This document shows positions 11,538 through 21,972 of a stretch of 64,000 nt of DNA, one piece after another. The notes under the pieces are model-generated. The model did not search any database and was not told the origin of the DNA. It saw only the letters and a program-made list of their open reading frames with translations. Position 1 is the stretch's first letter. Each line of letters starts with the position of its first letter. Origin of the DNA: Heracleum sosnowskyi (Eukaryota; Streptophyta; Magnoliopsida; Apiales; Apiaceae); contig CM061237.1 of the NCBI GenBank assembly GCA_030848705.1, positions 84,315,910-84,379,909 of the forward strand, in the 5' to 3' direction. Both the position numbers and the translations under genes were made by a program.

Positions 11538-13715
11538 GGACACGTGGTGAGCAGCGAAGGCATCAAAGTGGACCCAGCAAAGATAGAGGCAGTGAAAGAT
11601 TGGGAGAGACCAAGGACACCGACTGAAGTCAGAAGTTTCTTGGGATTAGCCGGATACTACCGGAGATTTGTGCAAGATTTTGTGAAGATAGCTACTCCAA
11701 TGACCAAGCTGACAAGGAAAAGCGAGCGATTCATATGGAACGAAAAGTGCGAAGAAGGCTTCCAAGAGTTAAAGAAAAGACTAACTACGGCACCGGTATT
11801 GATGTTACCAGACGATCAAGGTCATTTCGTAATCTATAGTGATGCGTCGTATAAAGGATTAGGATGCGTACTTATGCAACATGACAAGGTGATTGCTTAT
11901 GCGTCAAGACAGTTGAGACCCCACGAACAGAAGTACCCTACACACGATTTGGAGTTAGCAGCTATTGTGTTTGCTTTGAAGATATGGAGACACTACTTGT
12001 ATGGAGAAAGATGTGAAATTTACACCGATCACAAAAGTTTGAAGTATATCTTTACTCAGAAAGAGCTGAACATGAGGCAACGAAGATGGTTAGAACTAAT
12101 CAAGGACTACGACGTTTCTATTAACTATCATCCCGGCAAGGCAAATGTGGTAGCAGATGCATTGAGCAGAAAAGAGAGATTAAACACACTAATGATGACC
12201 AAAGAGTTATACAAGGAATTTGAGAAGTTAGAAATCGAAGTAATTAATCCGAAGAACGCGACGGAAATGATTTATACCATGACGTTTCAACCTGAATTGT
12301 TGGAGAAGATACGAAAATGCCAAGAGCAAGTTATGAACGACGATGTGAGTAAAATGACAGGTGAGGAAATATGTAGCCAACCGGACGACAAAGGGATCTT
12401 GAGATTTGCTTCTCGGATATGGATACCTAACGTAACGGAACTGAAAAGTGAGATTCTGCACGAAGCACATAACTCGAAGTATTCAATTCATCCAGGGAGT
12501 ACGAAGATGTATCGAGATCTTAAGACGAACTTTTGGTGGCCAGATATGAAGAGAGAGATTGCGGAATGGGTAAGTAAATGCTTTACGTGTCAAAGAGTTA
12601 AGGCGGAACATCAGAGACCAAGTGGATTACTTCAACCATTGGAGATTCCCGAATGGAAGTGGGAACACATTGCGATGGACTTTGTAGTAGGATTGCCTAG
12701 AACAAAAGCTAACCATGATGCCATCTGGGTTGTCGTGGATCGATTGACGAAATCTGCGCATTTTCTTCCGATTAACGAGAGATTCTCGCTGGATAAGTTA
12801 GTTCATATTTACATAAAAGAAATCGTAGTACGACATGGAGTTCCAGTATCGATAGTGTCTGATAGAGACCCTCGATTCAATTCAAGATTTTGGAGGAGTT
12901 TTCAAGAGTGTTTGGGCACCGAGTTGAGAATGAGTACGGCTTATCATCCGCAGACGGACGGTCAAAGCGAAAGGACAATTCAGACTATTGAAGATATGCT
13001 TAGGACATGTGCACTTGATTTTGAAGGCAGTTGGGACGATCATCTACCCTTGGTGGAATTTTCATATAATAATAGTTTTCACGCGAGCATCGGAATGCCA
13101 CCTTACGAAGCTTTGTATGGACGAAAGTGTCGATCTCCAGTATATTGGGAAGAAGTTGGTGAACGGAAAATGATAGGACCAGAACTAGTACAACGAACAA
13201 AAGAAGTGATTCAATTGATTCAGAGAAGATTGATAACAGCTCAAGACCGACAGAAAAGGTATGCGGATCTAGCCAGAAAGGATGTGGGATTCGGGGAAGG
13301 AGAGCAAGTGTTACTAAAAGTTTCCCCATGGAAAGGATTAGTTAGATTTGGAAAGAAAGGGAAGTTGAGTCCGAGATATGTTGGGCCGTTTGAGATTTTG
13401 AAGAAGGTAGGCGAGGTAGCTTACGAGTTGGCATTGCCACCGCATATGCAGCACGTTCATAATGTATTTCATGTATCTATGCTTAAGAAGTATCGACCAG
13501 ATTCGAATCATGTAATAGAGTATGAACCAATAGAGGTCCAGGCAGATTTATCATATGTAGAACGACCAATTCAGATAGTGGATCGTAAGGAGAAAGTACT
13601 AAGGAATAAGACAGTAGCGTTAGTGAGAGTTTTGTGGAGGAATCCTAAAGTAGAAGAGTCTACCTGGGAGTTAGAGAGTGAGATGTTAGAGAAGTATCCC
13701 CAGTTGTTTCCTTGA
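11538..13715 (+). CDS. pol: Tekay RNase H, integrase and chromodomain (continuation of pol)
   Basis: Open to TGA 13713, in the frame of the preceding part. It holds the RT thumb, then RNase H with YSDASYKGLGCVL (near 11840), and integrase. The HHCC zinc site lies near 12487-12590 (HPGS..., CFTCQRVK). The DDE triad is in MDFVVG (12674), SDRDPRF (12857) and the QSERT Glu (12967). The last 50 residues (13560-13712) form a chromodomain ending STWELESEMLEKYP. In this lineage the chromodomain steers integration to marked chromatin. The nearest upstream ATG is at 11544, but the protein would be made only as part of a polyprotein. Confidence 0.9.
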   Translation, partial: GHVVSSEGIKVDPAKIEAVKDWERPRTPTEVRSFLGLAGYYRRFVQDFVKIATPMTKLTRKSERFIWNEKCEEGFQELKKRLTTAPVLMLPDDQGHFVIYSDASYKGLGCVLMQHDKVIAYASRQLRPHEQKYPTHDLELAAIVFALKIWRHYLYGERCEIYTDHKSLKYIFTQKELNMRQRRWLELIKDYDVSINYHPGKANVVADALSRKERLNTLMMTKELYKEFEKLEIEVINPKNATEMIYTMTFQPELLEKIRKCQEQVMNDDVSKMTGEEICSQPDDKGILRFASRIWIPNVTELKSEILHEAHNSKYSIHPGSTKMYRDLKTNFWWPDMKREIAEWVSKCFTCQRVKAEHQRPSGLLQPLEIPEWKWEHIAMDFVVGLPRTKANHDAIWVVVDRLTKSAHFLPINERFSLDKLVHIYIKEIVVRHGVPVSIVSDRDPRFNSRFWRSFQECLGTELRMSTAYHPQTDGQSERTIQTIEDMLRTCALDFEGSWDDHLPLVEFSYNNSFHASIGMPPYEALYGRKCRSPVYWEEVGERKMIGPELVQRTKEVIQLIQRRLITAQDRQKRYADLARKDVGFGEGEQVLLKVSPWKGLVRFGKKGKLSPRYVGPFEILKKVGEVAYELALPPHMQHVHNVFHVSMLKKYRPDSNHVIEYEPIEVQADLSYVERPIQIVDRKEKVLRNKTVALVRVLWRNPKVEESTWELESEMLEKYPQLFP

Positions 13716-13741
13716 TCTGATTCTGAGGACAGAATCCTATT

Positions 13742-13754
13742 AAGGGGGGAAGGA
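13742..13754 (+). other. Polypurine tract of the Tekay element
   Basis: aagggggga followed by agga, directly before the TGTAAT of the 3' LTR. This is the plus-strand primer site. It is intact. Confidence 0.85.
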
Positions 13755-16700
13755 TGTAATATCCGTGAATTTTATTATTTGATTAAATGATATATTTAAT
13801 CTAAAATATTTATGTTGGAATATTGGAATATTATTATATGATATTTAGTGTGTGATTATGTGCTAAATGGTGAGTCGGAAGCCCCTTTCAAAAATTTCGT
13901 CATTTGGAATTTTCTTCAAATTTGAGCCGTTTTGATAATTCAAGAGCCCCGTTGAAATTTCGTACATTCATTTTTAATTCTTCGTCTTTCGTATTCGAAT
14001 CGTTATCGAAAGGGTTATGGGATTCTATTTAACCCTACCTATTTGATTCTGCAAATTAATTTCAATTTTTGATCCGAAAAAGGAAAAATCGTTCCGAACC
14101 CTAATTGCTTAAGGGGACGGATTTATCGTTCTATATCAATATTGAAGTTGTTATAGCCCTAGTATTCTTGAGCATTAGTTATATAATGATATATATCAAT
14201 TTGGATAATCATCAACCTTTTTAACCCCTTATTTTTAGTAAAACATGTTTTTGACCTAATTAGGGTTTTTAAACGATCTAACGAATCAATATCGATCCAA
14301 AAAGGTTATTTGGGGTATTATTTTTCCAGAAATATAAAAAGACCAATCAGACTTCATAACCCTAGCAATTCTTCAGAAATTACTCAAAAATATTCGAAAT
14401 TCCCAAATTATTATTTTGTGTTCTTGATCTTCAATCAATTCGTTCTAAGGGTTATTGAAGTCCAAATTTGAAGTTCTTATACTCAAATCAAAGCCCCAAA
14501 AATCTAGTTTCATAATCTTCCAACCTCATCATCATCTGGTAAGTATTCGATTTTATATTGATTTTACAAGTTTCGAATTAAAATTAGGGTTCTTAATTAA
14601 TTTGGGGATTTTCATTCTGTTGATTCTCCGTTCAATTGGTTGCTTCTAACATGTTCCTAGGGTTCTAATTAGCAAGAATCCATGCTTTAATTTCATGTTT
14701 AAGTTCAATTTAGTCGGGTTTGATTTTCGGGTTTTGACCCGATTTCTTCTTTCGATTCGTACGTTCTTGATATTGACCTGACATTGTTTTTGATAAAGGG
14801 CTTTGATTGTATGAGTTATAAGCTTTATTTTGGTATATTAATCTTTGAGTTTCATGTAGGATTTAAGTAGATCGGGTTTCCGGCCGAGGTCGTCGCCGGC
14901 GAGTTCTTTGAATGAATTCTGGGCACGATTCTGGCATGGGACAGATGTGTGTGTATGTGGGTTGTGTTTGTCTTGCAAAAGCGAACAAAAGCCCTATGGT
15001 TTGGTTTTGTTTTGATCGGAAACGGCGAAGTCCGGCCACCGGACGCCGGCCGGATTCTGGAAAACCCAGATTCCGGCGGGTTGTTCTTGGTGACCCGGAT
15101 TCGTTCTTCCCGACCCGTTTACCCGATTTTTCGACCCGGTTTCAATCTTCAAAACCCTAATTCATTTTCAGAAAACTGTTTTTGAATTTTATTTTTAAAT
15201 TTAATTCGAAAATAGTTTAAAAACTTTAAAAATTCATATTTTTATTTTAAAAATATATTTTAATATCAGAAAAATTCTGATAAATTATATTTATTATTTT
15301 AAATCCGAAAATTGATTAAACTTAATTATTTTAATTATTTTTAATTAATAATTAATTTATTAATTAATTGGTTAATTCTTTTAATCAATTAATTCCTAAA
15401 AATTAATTATTAATTAGATTTAATTAATTAAAAATTCAGTTTAATTATTTTCAAGCCTATTTATTTATTTAAAAATAGTTTGAGCATTTAAAGAGTGTCA
15501 ATTAATTTTATTAATTGATTTATTTTCATTTAAATGTTTATATTGGATTTAAAAATCCGATTTTTGATTTAAAAATTAGTAATGACTTATTAAAAATTCA
15601 AATGAGTTTCAGACGATGTTTTAAAAATATTTATAAGTGCAATATGGTTCATATTAATTGTGTGTTGTGTTTTATAGTCTGTATATGCCCGTGCTAGGGC
15701 AAATATCTGAGTTTTAAATATCGTAAATTATACCGGACGTCCGATACGTACCCGGTTACTTGTTTAAATGTGATTATTGATTGAATAAGTGTCGAGAGTA
15801 GAACGAGAATAGTTAGACTTATTGTAATGAGTTGTTTAATTATAGAATCGAGTTCCCGGAGCAAGGGAAAGGGGAAAGTAGAGTGAGCAGAGTCGATCCG
15901 ACAGCAGCTTAGACCAGGCAAGTATCTGTGCCTTTACTTGTGATAAAAATTATTATTGTCTTGATTACTTGAATACCGTTATCCCCAGAACAATTCAAAT
16001 TATCCATCTTTTAACCGCATTTGGACAACTGATTCCATTTCCTTAGAAATTCTTGATTCTTTGATTTGATCTGCATCGGAAACCCTTATTTCCAATTTAC
16101 TTGATTATTGTTTACCACCTATTGTTGATATTTATCATCCTTTGATTATCATTGACAACCTTTGATTATTTGACTCCCATCTTGACTACCAATTACGGTT
16201 ATTGATTAACGATTACCAATATTGACTACCTTATTGAATGAGTACACTGTACCATTGAAACTACTCCATGATCCTTTCTCGATCTTCGTTGATACTGAAC
16301 AGTTGAAGCTCTTTTGCAATTACTATACATTCAGTTTATCTTATTGAGCATGTTATTGTTTATACCCTATTATAGAATTGGCATGTGTTTTTAAAAATGG
16401 ACCAGTAATTGGTCGGAATAACTTAAGGCCCAGATTGGCCTGGGATCCAGTAGAGGACTATGACATGAGCTAGTCCGGGGTTGATGCGTGGCTGGCCAGC
16501 AGCACAACCTTTGATTTGAATAAAATGTATAAGCCAAATTCTAATTCTTTACTTCAATCATTATTGATACAAAGCATGTGTTAGCTAAATATTGTTGATT
16601 CTGATATCTTAAATTCATATCCTTACAACTGTGATAGAAATGATTCGTTGATGTTTGCTGAGCAATTTTGGCTCACTCTTGCTTGTTGTTTTCTAACCCT

Positions 16701-17036
16701 ATTCCAGTGAAGCGAGAGTATGAGTTGGCATAGCGTGACCGATAGTTCACCAGCAGTCAGGAGAGCCCCTCGAGTCACTGTTATTGGCAGGGTAGTTGTT
16801 GTTTTGCTTTTCTAGATTTAATGTCTAGATTTGAACTTTAGTTGTGATGTAATAACTCTGATAAAACTGGTTTGTAATAATAAAAGATTGTAGTAGCTTG
16901 TGTTCATTGCCATAATCTGGATGTGGTCTTGGTCAAGGGGTAATTGTGTCTTTATATATATTATGCATGTGTTAAATAGTATTCCGTTGGTCGGATGACT
17001 CCTCAAATCTGTACCCCGGGTTTGGAGGGCGTCACA
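13755..17036 (+). repeat. 3' LTR of the Tekay chromovirus (3282 bp)
   Basis: Same length and ends as 4728-8009. I see single-base differences at about nine places, for example catc/cttc near 13915, cgtg/catg near 14244, gctat/gatat near 16128 and gcgg/gtgg near 16922, and no indel. The element ends at CACA, and the copia gag resumes after gcatc. Confidence 0.93.
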
Positions 17037-17245
17037 GCATCTATACTTGCAAAAGTTATCATGCTATTTATCACAACTATTATGAGCTAAAACCCAACTT
17101 GAAATGGGTTAGAGCAAACTCTGCAAGTATAAAGTCTGACAATGTTAGTTTAAACTCTGTTGATAGTGATACCGCTGCAAAAGCTAACAATGTTAAGAAA
17201 GCCAAAGGATCCAAGCAAGTCTGGATCCTTAAATCTAACACATAG
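17037..17245 (+). pseudogene. gag: gag of copia B, last part
   Basis: After the Tekay insertion the Gag frame resumes with the rest of the third zinc knuckle (C and H near 17048-17060), then a Tyr-rich stretch and a Lys-rich tail. It ends at TAG 17243-17245. The first five bases (gcatc) are the target duplication. This confirms that the Tekay element landed inside a single Gag ORF of nearly 790 codons. Confidence 0.8.
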
Positions 17246-17258
17246 TGATTGTTTGTGA

Positions 17259-18737
17259 TTGCAGGGCATAAAAGAGAGCACCCTTATCTTGGACAGTGGA
17301 TGCTCAGGACATATGACTGGAAATAAAGCCCTGCTATCAGACTATGAGGAGAAGGCTGGCCCAAAAGTTTCCTATGGAGATGGCAACATAGGACATACTC
17401 TGGGATATGGCAATATCAATCTTGGTAGTGTCATAATCAAGAATGTAGCTCTAGTCACAGGACTCAAGCATAATCTGCTTTCTGTGAGTCAAATCTGTGA
17501 CAAAGGATACCATGTAGATTTTCATAATGAACATTGTGAAGTAATCAACAAATCTACAGGGAAAGTTGTTCTAGTTGGACACAGGCACAATAATATCTAT
17601 GAAGCAAGTTTGGTAACAAACTCTGAAGGAATAACTGTGTGTCTATCTGCAAGATTGTCAAACGAAGAGAGTTGGAAATGGCATAAGAAGCTCTCTCATC
17701 TAAACTTGAACAACATAAATGAGCTGATTCGAAAAGATCTTGTAAGGGGACTTCCTAAGTCAATACTCAGCTTATATGGCCTGTGTGATTCTTGTCAAAA
17801 GGCCAAACAAAGGAAGTCATCTTTCAAGAGTAAATCTGAATCTTCAGTTGTGGAACCTTATCATCTTCTACATGTTGATCTTTTTGGTCCAGTAAATATA
17901 ATGTCTCTGGGCAGAAAGAAATATGCTCTAGTCATTGTTGATGAGTACACTAGGTACACATGGGTGTATTTCTTAGCAAAGAAGGATGAAACTGCCTCAA
18001 TTCTAATGGAACATGTAAAGCTACTGGACAAAGGATCAGAGTACAAAGTGAAAATTATAAGAAGTGATAATGGTACTGAATTCAGAAATTCAGTATTAGA
18101 AGCTTTCTGCAAGGAAAAAGGAGTGAAGCAAGAATTTTCTGCACCTGGAACTCCACAGCAAAATGGTGTAGTTGAAAGAAAGAACAGAACTCTAATCGAA
18201 GATGCCAGAACAATGCTTGATGAAGCAAAATTGCCAACCTATTTCTGGGCAGAAGCTGTTCAAACTGCTTGTTTTACTCAAAATGCAACACTGATCAACA
18301 AGCATGGGAAAACACCATATGAGATGTTGAAAAATATGAAGCCAAATTTGAAGTATTTTCATATTTTTGGATGTAAGTGCTTTGTGTTGAAAACTCATCC
18401 TGAACAGTTGACCAAGTTCGAGTTAAAAGCTGATGAAGGAATTTTTGTTGGGTACCCACTGTCAACAAAGGCATTCAGAGTCTATAATCTGAGAACTAAA
18501 GTGATCATGGAATCTATTCATGTGTCATTTTATGACAAGAAAATAACTGGAATAGAAGATGAAGAATATCATGATCAATTTCGCTTTGAAAATGAAGATC
18601 TAAACTCTGATGATGTAAACTCTGATAAAGCAAATCCAACAAACTATGTCGAAGCATACTCTGACCCTCTACTGGTAAACACTAAAGAATTTTCTCTGAC
18701 AGAACAAAATAGAGAACCAGTTGAGGGGGAGCTGTGA
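17259..18737 (+). pseudogene. pol: copia B pol, part 1: protease and integrase
   Basis: The protease active site is LILDSGCSGHMTG at residues 7-19. The GAG-pre-integrase zinc site follows (WKWHKKLSHLN near 17680; CDSCQKAK near 17785). The integrase core has D in HVDLFGPV (17870), D in RSDNGTEFR (18063) and E in QQNGVVERKN (18170). Part of the linker to RT, rich in Ser/Asn/Asp, ends at 18737 by a one-base frameshift in the run gaggggga near 18724. The frame is +1 relative to gag and opens only at 17259, directly after a TGA and at ttgcag, so gag and pol do not overlap. The TTG is not a true start. Confidence 0.86.
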
Positions 18738-20601
18738 AGAAACTTCAGAAACTTTTCAAAGTGATGACTCAAATTCTGAAAGAGAGTCAAATGAAGAATC
18801 CAATAGAAACTCTGAGTCAAACTCTGAAAGTTCAAATACTGAACAGTCCAATTCAGGGGGAGCCTCAGAGAATGCAAATGGTCAAGAACAAAATCAGGAG
18901 AGCATGGATCAAGGGGGAGGATCTAATAATGCTAGTAGAAGCCAATTACCAACAGCAAGAAGGTGGACACAATCCCATACACCTGACTTGATAATTGGAG
19001 ATCCAGAAGCTAGTGTAAGAACTAGGAGTGCTACAAATAATGAATGTCTGTTTCATGCATTCTTATCTCAAATAGAGCCCAAGAAAGTGGAAGAAGCTCT
19101 TCAAGATTCTAACTGGATAACAGCAATGCAAGAGGAGTTAAATGAATTTGAGAGGAATGAAGTTTGGACACTGTTACCAAGACCAAAGAATAGATCTATT
19201 GTTGGTACAAAGTGGGTTTTCAGAAACAAAACAGACAGTGATGGAGTGATTACAAGGAATAAGGCTAGACTTGTGGCAAAAGGCTATTCTCAACAGGAAG
19301 GAATTGACTATGATGAAACCTTTGCTCCAGTTGCAAGATTGGAGGCAATAAGGATTTTTCTGGCCTATGCCGCACACAAAAAGTTCAAAGTCTTTCAGAT
19401 GGATGTGAAAAGTGCTTTTCTCAATGGGAAACTTGAAGAAGAAGTGTTTGTTGAACAACCACCAGGGTTTGTAGATCCCAAACATCCAGATTATGTCTAC
19501 AGGCTTGATAAGGCATTATATGGACTAAAGCAGGCACCTAGAGCATGGTATGAAACTCTGGCTCAATTTCTTTTAGAAAGTGGGTTCACTAGAGGCACAA
19601 TTGACAAAACCTTGTTCTATTTTAACTATGGTGATGACTTGCTGTTAGTACAAATCTATGTGGATGACATAATTTTTGGGTCTACTAATGACAAACTCTG
19701 CAAGAAATTTGCCAAGCTTATGCAGTCGAGATATCAAATGAGCATGATGGGAGAGCTTAGTTATTTTCTAGGCTTACAGGTCAAGCAAACAGATGATGGG
19801 ATTTTTATCAATCAAGCAAAATATACCAGAAATCTTCTCAAGAAATTTGGTATGCTTGATAGTTCATCTGCCACAACTCCCATGGCTACTGCAACAAAGC
19901 TAGACAAAGACACAGGAGCCTCAGTAGATATGACAAACTATAGAGGGATGATATGGTCTCTTCTTTATCTCACAACAAGTAGACCTGATATCATGTATGC
20001 AACATGTCTTTGTGCAAGATTTCAAGCAGACCCCAGAGAGCCACATCTAACAGCTGTGAAGAGGATTTTCAAATATCTCAAAGGAACCATAACTCTTGGT
20101 TTGTGGTATCCTAGAGAATCAGAGTTTAACTTAATTGGTTACTCTGATGCAGACTTTGCAGGCTGTAAGATAGACAGAAAAAGCACAAATGGAAGCTGTC
20201 AATTTTTAGGTGACAGATTAGTTTCTTGGTACAGCAAGAAATAGAAATCAATTTCCACATCCACAGCAGAAGCAGAGTATATAGCTGCTGGTAGCTGTTG
20301 TGCACAAATTTTATGGATGAAGAATCAATTGCTGGATTATGGATTAAGGTACTCCAAAATACCTATTTACTGTGATAATCAAAGTGCTATTGCTATGACA
20401 GGTAATCCAGTACAGCACTCCATGACCAAGCACATCAGCATAAGGTATCATTTTATCAGGGAACATGTGGAAGAAGGAAACATTGAGCTTCATTTTGTGT
20501 CTACAGACCAACAGCTTGCAGATATATTCACCAAACCTTTGAGTGAAGCTACCTTTACAAGACTGGTAAATGAACTTGGAATGGTCTCTGGTTTTGACTA
20601 G
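18721..20601 (+). pseudogene. pol: copia B pol, part 2: reverse transcriptase and RNase H
   Basis: It continues pol after the frameshift. RT starts near 19105 (ALQDSNWITAMQEEL) and has QMDVKSAFLNG (19400) and the catalytic YVDDIIFGS (19657). RNase H has GYSDADFAGC (20137) and, after an in-frame TAG at 20242-20244 that fits a lost glutamine codon, the STAEAEY and YCDNQSAI motifs (20265-20395). The natural end is TAG 20599. RT plus RNase H would copy the element RNA in the particle. With the frameshift and the stop this copy cannot make a full Pol. Confidence 0.86.
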
Positions 20602-21972
20602 AGAGACTGGTTAGATTCAAAATCTATACATGATTGATTTTATGCTCATGGTTCTTTGCATGTGTTAACTGTTATTTGTACCAATAGGTTAAACTCTGAT
20701 AGTTATACTCTGTCAGTCATACTCTGTCGGTTAAATTCTGATGTTATACTCTGATTGTGATATTGTCTGAAACATATGGACCGATGAAGAAAGTTGTATG
20801 AAGCATGATTTTCAGTAAGTAATCATGAATCCTTCTAAGTATTATAAATTCTGATTACAAAATGTGCAGAAATTTTACACAGCATGATACTGTCTCTATA
20901 TTTATAGCATCTCTTAGTTTATTGATCCTATATACTGAGTCTGTATTAGCTGTTTGCTTTTTCTCTCATAAATTAATTGTATTAACTGATGAAAAATCTA
21001 AACTCTGAAAATTAGTTGCAAATATTTCACCCTCAAATTAAAAGATGCCAAATAGAGCACAAATTCCTTTGAGATCATGTTGTGTCTAGGACGATCCAGG
21101 AACTTATTGTATGAAATAAGGGCTAAAATCTTTGATTTTTGGTGACTAGTGCCAACCACTGATTACTGGAAAAAAAAATTTAAAAAAAAAAAAAAAATTT
21201 AAAGGGGGTGAAAGTAAAAGATATATCCAAATGAAAGGATATCAGTATACAGAGTTTAGATATAAAACATCAGATTTTATTTGATATGAGAGTTTGAGCA
21301 ACCAGTTTTTACTGCTTTAGTTTGTGGATTTTATGCACTTTGTGATGGTCTAAATATTCATATTCAGTAAACTCTGCTAATTCACACACAAATACTCACA
21401 CCTGTACAGTTTGTGAAAAGAGTTAATTTATAAAGGAGGAGGATTGGTAAACACTGATGAACTGTGTACTCTACGCTGAGGTAATTTTATTTTAATCTCT
21501 GTTGATTAAAATTAATTTTTGTTTCAGACAGTTAATATATTATGATTTTGAGAAAAAGACATTTGTTTTGAAAATTTAAAAAGAGTATGATTGGACAGTT
21601 GTTTGAGAATGTATTAAACTGAGGAGAGAGGTTAATTGCCTAGAAAAGTGTAAAAGGCAGTAATAATTGCTGTTTTTACTGCGCATGCGCATTGGAAACT
21701 GTCAATTATTTGCTGTAAATCATTGCATGTGTGCCACGTGTCCCACTCACACGTTATACGAAGTAAGACAGTTGTGTGTATTGATTAGAAACGGTTCAGT
21801 TTTTAATACTTTCTTTCTGTATTAATATACAATACACAAATTCGTTTAAACTTTTCACAACTGACTCACATTCATACTTTCATATCACACACACATTTCT
21901 ACAAACATCTTTCTGCATACATCTCTTAAACACTTTCTTGAACTATAAACTCTGATTTCTTTGAAAGATCTA
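20602..21972 (+). other. Non-coding spacer between pol and ORF2 of copia B
   Basis: 1.37 kb, no gene. It holds a cluster of ACTCTG/ATTCTGAT motifs (20690-20755), an A-rich run (21169-21200) followed by ttaaagggggtgaaag (21199-21214), which looks like an internal polypurine tract of the kind known from Sireviruses, and a CACGTG-containing stretch (21734-21740). A leader rich in CA and CT (21870-21960) precedes the ATG of ORF2, so a separate promoter for ORF2 is possible but not shown. Confidence 0.6.

Larger units (their letters stand above)
4728..17036 (+). mobile_element. Complete Ty3/gypsy chromovirus, Tekay/Del lineage, nested in the gag of copia B
   Basis: 12,309 bp, with two LTRs of equal length (3282 bp), a tRNA-Met-type primer binding site, a leader ORF, gag, protease, reverse transcriptase, RNase H, integrase and a C-terminal chromodomain. 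The order RT-RH-INT and the chromodomain define a chromovirus; the long LTRs and RT/INT style suit Tekay/Del. Flanks are ccatc (4723-4727) and gcatc (17037-17041), a 5-bp duplication with one change. I count about nine differences between the LTRs (0.27%). At the often used rate of 1.3e-8 per site per year this is near 0.1 million years. The coding region nevertheless carries a frameshift and a stop. Confidence 0.93.

Noticed and set aside
21169..21214. Poly-A run as a processed-RNA (retrogene or SINE) tail
   Set aside because: No retrogene or SINE body before it and no duplication; it is part of the copia spacer with a purine tract after it.
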